This document shows positions 58,250 through 64,000 of a DNA stretch of 64,000 nucleotides, one piece after another; position 1 is the stretch's first letter, and every line of letters begins with the position of its first letter. The translations under genes were made by a program, and so were the position numbers. The stretch covers positions 20,646,001 to 20,710,000 of the forward strand of contig CM114275.1 of NCBI GenBank assembly GCA_050084515.1, in the 5' to 3' direction. The stretch comes from Blasia pusilla. Taxonomy: Eukaryota; Marchantiophyta; Marchantiopsida; Blasiales. The notes under the pieces are model-generated. The model was not told the origin of the DNA, ran no database searches, and worked only from the letters and a program-made list of their open reading frames with translations.

Positions 58250-59620
58250 ACTCTAACACTTTGATCGATTTTATACCCCATATTTTTTTCTTCTCCCTAT
58301 TCTTCACCTTGATAGGAAGCTAATGATAGCTAGCATAGGGATCTAAAATTATAAAGATCTTTGCATTCCCAATTGCATCAAAGATCTCCTCAAGACTAGG
58401 CGTAGTGTATCAATATGACATGTTATGTCATTTGATCAACTCAACATATCTGCCTATCCATCTAATTTCCATACATATCCTTCCTTGTCGGAATGATTAT
58501 GGAAAATTCATACTCTCCATGTAATAACTTCACCAGTCCTACCTCACGGATCTCTCCATCTTGAAATCCTTGTATGGTTGACGAAAGATTGGCGTATCAC
58601 TTGCCAAATCTATTCATACACCAAGACCCTTCAAAGTACCCAAATCCCTCATATTTAAGGCAAAAAAACTCATGTGCCCTCTCAAGAATTTATGCATCCA
58701 TTGTGTCTCATCTCTTGTCAACTCGAGATCTATCACAGGCTCCTAAGTCTCCATTGTGATCTCACTCAAAGAAGAATACTCAAATTGTGGTTGCTACTCA
58801 CCAACCCTAGCCACCTCTGCTAAAAAAATTCCCACTTTGATCTCCAACTTCATTCATCACATCTAAAAAAAGAACAAATGTTGCTTTGACCACCTTCTCA
58901 CTCTTTGCTCAAACGACATCCTTAGAAGTCCATGGATACCTATCTCTCCTCGTCTCGCTCCGAGCCAATGCTTGAATAGATTCTTTACGTACTACGCTAA
59001 TCCATAGACATGATGACAATTTCATCCATTGTAACTCAACCAAACCTAGATTGACTATCTATGTGAGAGAGTTCAACTTTATTTCTTGACCCAACACATG
59101 TTTGTGTGAGGCCTTTGGCACCATTGTAGTACCCATGGAAAATCTCATCGCTTGGTCTTGCTCATCGGTAAGAGGCTCCTCTAATCTTTGGGTCTGATCA
59201 TACCATATAATGCCTAGTCCTCCTCAATGAAAGGCATGGGATACATAAAAGCTCACCAATGGAAGTAGTGTTGCCCTCAACTCCGCCATTCTATTGGCTA
59301 CCTCCAATAAAGGTCTATAATTACGAGTCACCACATAAGATCATTGCTCTAGATCCAAGATAGCATACAATATCAAGTGCATTGGTGTTTTAAATCCATC
59401 ATAAGCTCTCCTTAATATCACTGACAGTGGAATGTTCGTCCACCACAATTCTAAACCATATGCACAATCAAACTAGTTGAACCTTCTTGACGCTTTTGTC
59501 CTTGGCTAAGCCTATGTGTGTTGTAATTTAGATAGCAGCTTTGTCAGCAACTATGTAATAGTTGTGAAAACTTTGGTTGTGCCTTACATCTAATTATCTA
59601 GAGTGCACACTTTGACGCCA
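58250..59620 (-). pseudogene. Decayed gypsy relic covering methyltransferase C-terminus and reverse transcriptase
   Basis: The reverse complement lines up in order with 41070-42310. It covers the motif VIII end (TTGTGGTGGACGAAC, compare 41075), the region before motif X, the linker (GGAGACTTAGGAGCCTGTGAT, compare 41781-41801) and reverse transcriptase to about 42310. Many differences are transitions that raise AT content. There are numerous stops and indels and no usable frame. The upstream methyltransferase part (motifs I-VI) is not clearly recognisable beyond about 59500. Because an old copy has the same methyltransferase-RT junction, the fusion predates both insertions. Confidence 0.87.
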
Positions 59621-60050
59621 CACATCCTCTTCTAAATGTGCTGCTCCTCAACCGTCTACAATACCACATCCCCTACCTCTCTTGGCACTAGTTTACGGTT
59701 AGTGTTTGAGCTAGAAATAATTTTGTCTCTTCTTCCTTCCATCAGGTTTCCACTGCTCATCGTTGCTACTTGCATGCTACATCCGAGTGATGTTGCACAG
59801 AACTCTACTATTGCCCTACATTGGATCGCTACCAACAAAAATCTAAGAAAAATGGACGGCCTTTTGAATGAGAAAACACCAAATCCAACATCATCGTCTC
59901 TAAGGGCCTTTTAGAGAGGCCACTCGGTTGCCCACTTGCATACCAAAAATTCGGTTTCCTACGAAGTTTCGATAGGATTGCTTCTGATATCCGTCATACT
60001 ATGCGCAGGTTCTTGCAATTTTAGCTTCCTCCTATCTTTATATATTTATT
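59621..60050. other. Unassigned sequence between gypsy relic and next element
   Basis: A 60-codon minus frame and a 92-codon plus frame overlap at about 59640-59910, with no domain. It may be further decayed retrotransposon. Confidence 0.35.
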
Positions 60051-60159
60051 ATGTAAGATCTGTCACGTCCTTTAGGAAAGATCGGTGAGATCTAGTAGAG
60101 CGTCTTCAAGAGCAGTGGAGGACAGGCCTAGGAGGTCGAGGATGACCTGCTGAGGCCCC

Positions 60160-60185
60160 GGGAAACCTGAGAGAGCAGGTTTCCC
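60160..60185. repeat. Perfect 10-bp stem hairpin in probable LTR
   Basis: GGGAAACCTG, six-base loop, then CAGGTTTCCC. It resembles in kind the paired hairpins of the other element's LTR. Confidence 0.85.
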
Positions 60186-61099
60186 CTTCGTTTTGGCTCA
60201 TTTGGAGCCATATTGAGGAACTTACTATTTTAGGTAAGTACCATTTTGAGTATATGATCGAGTTTCTATTTTTGGTAAGTGGCCCTTGACCTCCTACATC
60301 AGGTCAAGAGCCAAGGAGGTGACTTGGGAGAATAGGTTACCATGGAGAGAGCTTGGGAGAAGGGAGGGGTACATATCCCAAGGAGAGAGAGCTTGAGAGC
60401 TCATGTCTTTATTGAACCTCTTGGCATTAGGCGGCGGAGCTATGGTCCATTGACTTGTGAGTGTAACCCAAGCCTCTCATTAGGAGAGTGGGTTTGGTTT
60501 GACATGAGAGAGAGTGCACACCTTTGAGAGCTATGGTGTGAGATTATGTAGAGAGAGATTGGATCTTACTTTACAAAGAGAGAATGAGAGAGTGAGAGAG
60601 CTTCATGGGGGAGCTCGATGGTCACTCGCTGTTTTTGCAGGTTGGGGACCGTGTTCCTCGTTCAACGGCTCATGGGAGTGCTCATTGGAGCAAGGATTGC
60701 TTGGATTGTTCTTTGCATTTGCCGATTTTTTGTGTGGAAGAGTGGCGCGAGGAAGCGCTGCCCAATTTCTGATAGGGATTGAGTATAGGGGCGGGTTTCC
60801 CCATGCCGGTTCTTTCGGGAGCACCATGTCGCTTGCTGATTTGCTTTTTTACAGGTTTTACATTTTTGTTGGGAGGAATCAGCGCGGAAGCGCTGCCGAA
60901 TTTTGTGTAGGAGAAAGAGACATTGGGCTTTACGAAAGTCCCCATCAGTTTTTACTGGAATATCCAATTCTAAATATTTTTTGATGCTAGCCTAGATTGT
61001 GAAGCTGTGCACGCTGTGCAATAAACAGTGCACAATTTGGAGTTGCGAGCAAAAAGTTATGGTCAATCTTGAAAAACTGTCATTGCTAGGCGATTTTTA

Positions 61100-61720
61100 G
61101 GGTTAAATTGTGCAAACCCTAAACCAGCCGCCACACCGGCGGCGGCCGTCGCCGTCATTTTCAACGTCAACCTTCAACGGTCAACCATCATCTTCGATGG
61201 TCAACAGTCTCCATCAACGGTCAACGGTCACCGTCACCAGTCAACCGTCACCATCAACGGTCAACCGTCCGTTGTCCACCCTTTGGTTGCCATTGTCGCC
61301 ATTACGGAGTGGAGGGTCTTCCACAACGTTCGTTGATTCTCGGACTTGTGTCGCCATCACGTACTTTGTTTTGGCCGCCACCATCATCAACCTGTGATGG
61401 CATATGACCTCCTCTTACAGTGTTTGATTTTTGATTTCATGCTGCTATGTTGTGATTGGTAGCCGCTCAACGATGATCGGGTACCATGCCGTGACGCCCG
61501 TAGCCGCAACGTGCCGCCGATTGCCGCGCCATGCCGCTTGTGGCCGCACCGCACCGTCTCAATCACGGAGCTGCTCCGGCATTGTGGAGCAGAGTTGGGA
61601 GTTTATTGTTGATTGAGGAGGGTATGCCGCCGAGTGCCGCATCCTATCATCGAGGGCCGTGCCGTTCGTAGCCATTCCGTGCCGCTTGCAACGCCGCACC
61701 GTTCCGATGGAACCGCACCG
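61100..61720 (+). repeat. Leader with telo-box and short repeated motifs
   Basis: A telo-box-like AAACCCTAAACC is near 61115. CAACGGTCAAC and close variants recur many times between about 61160 and 61270. GCCGC-containing motifs (TGCCGCTTGTGGCCGCACC type) recur at about 61490-61700. Noncoding. Confidence 0.55.
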
Positions 61721-62167
61721 TCTATCGAGGAGTTTTGAGCAACGTTTGTCCGGGAGGAGTATGACTTGCTGATTTGAGGAGTTGTCTCCACGACCGAGTT
61801 GGGGTCGAGATTTTCAATTGCTGAGGAGCGACATTGACATGTGTTCAGGTTACCCATTCTGGTCCTTTACCCTGCACGTGTAAGGGATTTTGGTAGTTTA
61901 TTTGGGGATACTAGGTGTGTGGATGCTGAGAGCATCATTTATGTATGTGGTTTAGGGGACATAGACCTGTGTGGGATGTCCGGAGTTGAGGGTAGGTTAT
62001 CGATGAAATGATAGCCTGGTCGATTTGCCCCACCATGCCGCTTATTGCCGCACGTTACATGTCTCGGGGAGGGAGAGTGTAGATCGAGTGCCGCATGTTT
62101 GGGATGAGTGATTGAGGGATTACTCGCGAGGCAAGAGTGATCGGGTGAGAAGAGCAAGAGGGTCATC

Positions 62168-62442
62168 ACGGCGTCCGGTCGGGACTTTGAGAGGCGAGGT
62201 GGTGAACCTGAGAGTAGCTCTAGAGGTTTTACGCGGAGTGGCGTGAGGTTCCGAGGGTCTTCACTTCAGGGACCACCTCGACCTCCTTGTGTGTCATCGT
62301 CAGACAAGGGGGAGGGTGTAGAGGAGTTTGTGAGCACATCACCACACATTGTGAGTGGTCCTACCAATTGGGCGTACGAGATGGACGACTGGGGTAGACG
62401 ATCGCGTAGGTTTTTTAACCTACGCGGTCCTCTATCCCGGTC
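62168..62442 (+). pseudogene. Gag N-terminus, forward segment, start codon lost
   Basis: The alignment to the other element puts its ATG at 62168-62170, which reads ACG here. The following frame has TRSGVRFRGSS, compared with TRSGVRYRGIT, and TNWAYEMDDWG, compared with STWQEMDDMGHWG. Homology breaks off before the inverted segment. A perfect hairpin (CGCGTAGGTT, TTTT, AACCTACGCG; 62403-62426) lies just before the break. Confidence 0.75.
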
Positions 62443-62816
62443 AGCAAAGAACTCAACCAAGGGGTTGAACATGGGACGAACCCGACTAGACGGTGCAAGT
62501 TCTCCAGTGCGAGTGACCCCTCCTAAAACATCACTAGTGGAAGAGGACGTAGCCTCTCCTGACTCCTCCTCCTCATCTGGGAATGGCTCCGTCCATGACA
62601 CATAGTGGGGGTCGTAGTAGAGTCGCCATGCCTCAATCTCCTGGGCATATCTATGGGAGAACTCATGGTAATCGTCCATGGGTGCCCCCTCTAATTGCTG
62701 GAACATACCGTTCCATGCTGTAAACGGGTTGAACTCTCTAGAGTTCCTGGCCCGCTCGGAGTCGCACCAAATCCTAAACTCTACTATGAAATCGTGCGAC
62801 TCAATCGTTCTTTGCT
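62443..62816 (-). pseudogene. Inverted middle segment of gag
   Basis: The minus strand reads SHDFIVEFRIWCDS, EFNPFTAWNGMFQQLEGAPM and MFNPLVEFFA. These match DDFIQEFDMWCDF, QFNPFMAWKGLFQHLEGPVM and SPTVDFFRHLG of the other element's gag. The segment is therefore flipped relative to the flanking gag pieces. It is bounded by the 10-bp inverted repeat AGCAAAGAAC (62443-62452) and GTTCTTTGCT (62807-62816). The frame stays open for at least 146 codons, so the flip may be fairly young. Confidence 0.85.
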
Positions 62817-63860
62817 AAGTTGAGGGCGAGCTACCAGGGGGTACGGACGAAAAAGTTACGGAGCATCCACAACTTCCAGAGGCGCCCGGGTGAGAGTTTA
62901 CATGAGGCTTACACTTGCTTGCGCCGGTTCATCAACGTCACTCACGGGGTGACAGAGGCTCAGGCTATCCAGTCATGGTACGCGATCTTTCGACCAGACC
63001 TGCGACCCGCAGTGCGGGAGGGGGTGCTTCTTATGAACACCTCCCCTACGTTGAAAGATGTTTTTAGGACCGCCAAGAACATTGAGCGCAACATGGCGGA
63101 GGAGAGCGTAGCCACCATGGGTTCTGGGTGAGAGCAGTCGCGATTGGTTGCACCACTTATGCAACAACGTGGACTCCGAGATAGATCAATTGTGGCACCA
63201 CGAGCTCAAGGAGGATACAAGGAGCCCGTGGCACAGAGACATGCGCCTTCATATGCGACTCAACAGCAGCCGCCTACTATTACTTGTTGGTCATGTGGTG
63301 GAGCCCATCATCAGCGCGATTGCACTCGTTAGGATCATGGACGTGTGCCTCAGCATGGAGGAGGAGATGGTGCTGCACCAGGAGGTTATCACTGTGACTA
63401 TTGTCAGAGGTATGGTCATACACGCGCTAGGTGTTTCAGTTTACATCCTGAGTTACGTCCGGACCGAGGGCCAGAGAGGGCACCAGAGCGAGTAGTCGGT
63501 CCGGGTGGGCCTAGAGATCGTGCACCAGGTGGTCCCGTTGGGGGACGAGGAGCTGGAGTTGCTTGACAGGGTGGTGGAGCTTCCCGTGGAGGAGGTAGAG
63601 TACCACCACCTAGATGCGCCGAGGGAGACGCCAGATGTGAGGCTAGGATGGCTGCTCAGATACAGTAGCTACATGAGCAGATTGCCGCTATGGCTTTGAG
63701 GTTACCCGATGCTGGATCCGTGGCATCGACATCATATGGAGCAGCCAAAGATTTGGAGGATCCTGGTTGGATGTGTGGGGTTGCCCAGATGGAGGCCGCC
63801 GCAGTTGTGACGCGTGGAGCAGCCGCAGAGTTGGATCCACAGCGAGGGGAAGCTAGAAAA
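62817..63860 (+). pseudogene. Gag C-terminal part with two zinc knuckles, forward segment
   Basis: The frame from 62820 reads LRSIHNFQRRPGESLHEAYT, like the capsid part of the other element. Two zinc knuckles follow, CWSCGGAHHQRDC (63285-63323) and CDYCQRYGHTRARC (about 63393-63434), with an RG-rich tail. In-frame stops lie at 63129, 63330 and 63564. The downstream gag-pol linker (WMCGVAQMEAAAVVTRGAAA) matches CSVAQVEALAVVTRDAAR at 39155-39210 but lacks the 8-bp tandem repeat present there. Confidence 0.85.
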
Positions 63861-64000
63861 TAGACTAGGCTTCCTCAGTCTTTCACGTTGTCCGAAGCGA
63901 TGAGGACCCCATCGATGGGTCCTCATCAAAGTTCCTTGAGAGTTGGTGATGTTGTTGGTGTGCAGGCACGGAGGGCAATGGCAGAAGCAAGTACGACGAC

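Larger units (their letters stand above)
60055..64000 (+). mobile_element. Second gypsy element of the same family, 5' part (runs off the window)
   Basis: Noncoding LTR/leader sequence (about 60055-62165) is followed by gag. The leader shares GGAAGCGCTG and CAGGTTACCCAT blocks with the element at 36.3 kb. Gag is homologous throughout, but part of it is inverted (62443-62816). The left boundary, TGTCACGTCC near 60061, is a guess because no second LTR is in the window. The element continues past 64000, so I cannot tell whether it carries the methyltransferase. Confidence 0.8.

Noticed and set aside
62243-62605. 120-codon plus-strand frame reading through the inverted gag segment
   Set aside because: Only its N-terminal part (to about 62440) is gag; beyond that it is the antisense of the flipped gag piece.
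1-64000. CRISPR arrays, bacterial operons, rRNA or tRNA genes
   Set aside because: No regularly spaced repeats, ribosome-binding-site-led operons, rRNA segments or foldable tRNA clover-leafs were recognised; the window is eukaryotic.

Overview
The window is nuclear DNA of a plant. The evidence is an intron-containing leucine-rich-repeat receptor kinase of the CLAVATA1/BAM type (48011-51315), Ty3/gypsy retrotransposons, Helitrons, plant telo-box motifs and strong alternation between AT-rich and GC-rich blocks. The mixture of elements, above all gypsy elements that carry a DNA methyltransferase, points to a seedless land plant or another early-diverging streptophyte rather than a flowering plant. 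I cannot name the species from sequence alone.

Layout. 0-4.8 kb: broken minus-strand coding-like segments that I cannot identify, interrupted by two head-to-tail non-autonomous Helitrons (2790-3217). 4.8-9.5 kb: GC-richer sequence with short repeats and a perfect 24-bp palindrome, but no gene I can support. 9.5-27 kb: AT-rich sequence with a badly decayed gypsy pol copy (12.26-14.34 kb), a Helitron inserted at its end, a decayed autonomous Helitron with a recognisable helicase C-terminus (15321-16931), a degenerate tandem-repeat field (21.59-23.13 kb) and further Helitron copies. 27.6-29.4 kb: a GC-rich, microsatellite-rich island without a gene. 29.4-36 kb: AT-rich sequence with a fragment of a second gypsy lineage (33.83-34.96 kb). 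36.3-45.7 kb: a nearly complete but inactivated gypsy element. 48-51.3 kb: the receptor kinase, the only gene that looks functional. 51.3-57.8 kb: no gene seen. 57.8-58 kb: Helitron. 58.25-59.62 kb: a minus-strand relic of the same gypsy family. About 60 kb to the end: the 5' part of another gypsy element whose gag contains a small inversion; it runs off the window.

The main find is the 36.3-45.5 kb element. Its polyprotein reads Gag (two zinc knuckles) - aspartic protease - C5 cytosine DNA methyltransferase - reverse transcriptase - RNase H - integrase - PHD finger. The methyltransferase lies between protease and reverse transcriptase and keeps motifs I, IV (PCQ), VI (ENV), VIII and X in order. 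After one frameshift it shares a continuous reading frame with reverse transcriptase, broken only by stop codons. The older minus-strand relic at 58.25-59.62 kb keeps the methyltransferase C-terminus next to reverse transcriptase, so the domain belongs to the family and is not a one-off insertion. A DNA-methylation writer and a probable histone-reading PHD finger in one retrotransposon suggest an element that marks its own DNA or target sites. Retrotransposon-borne methyltransferases have been reported from charophytes and dinoflagellates (de Mendoza and colleagues, 2018, cited from memory), so the principle is known. The combination with a C-terminal PHD finger, the host lineage and the decay pattern deserve attention.
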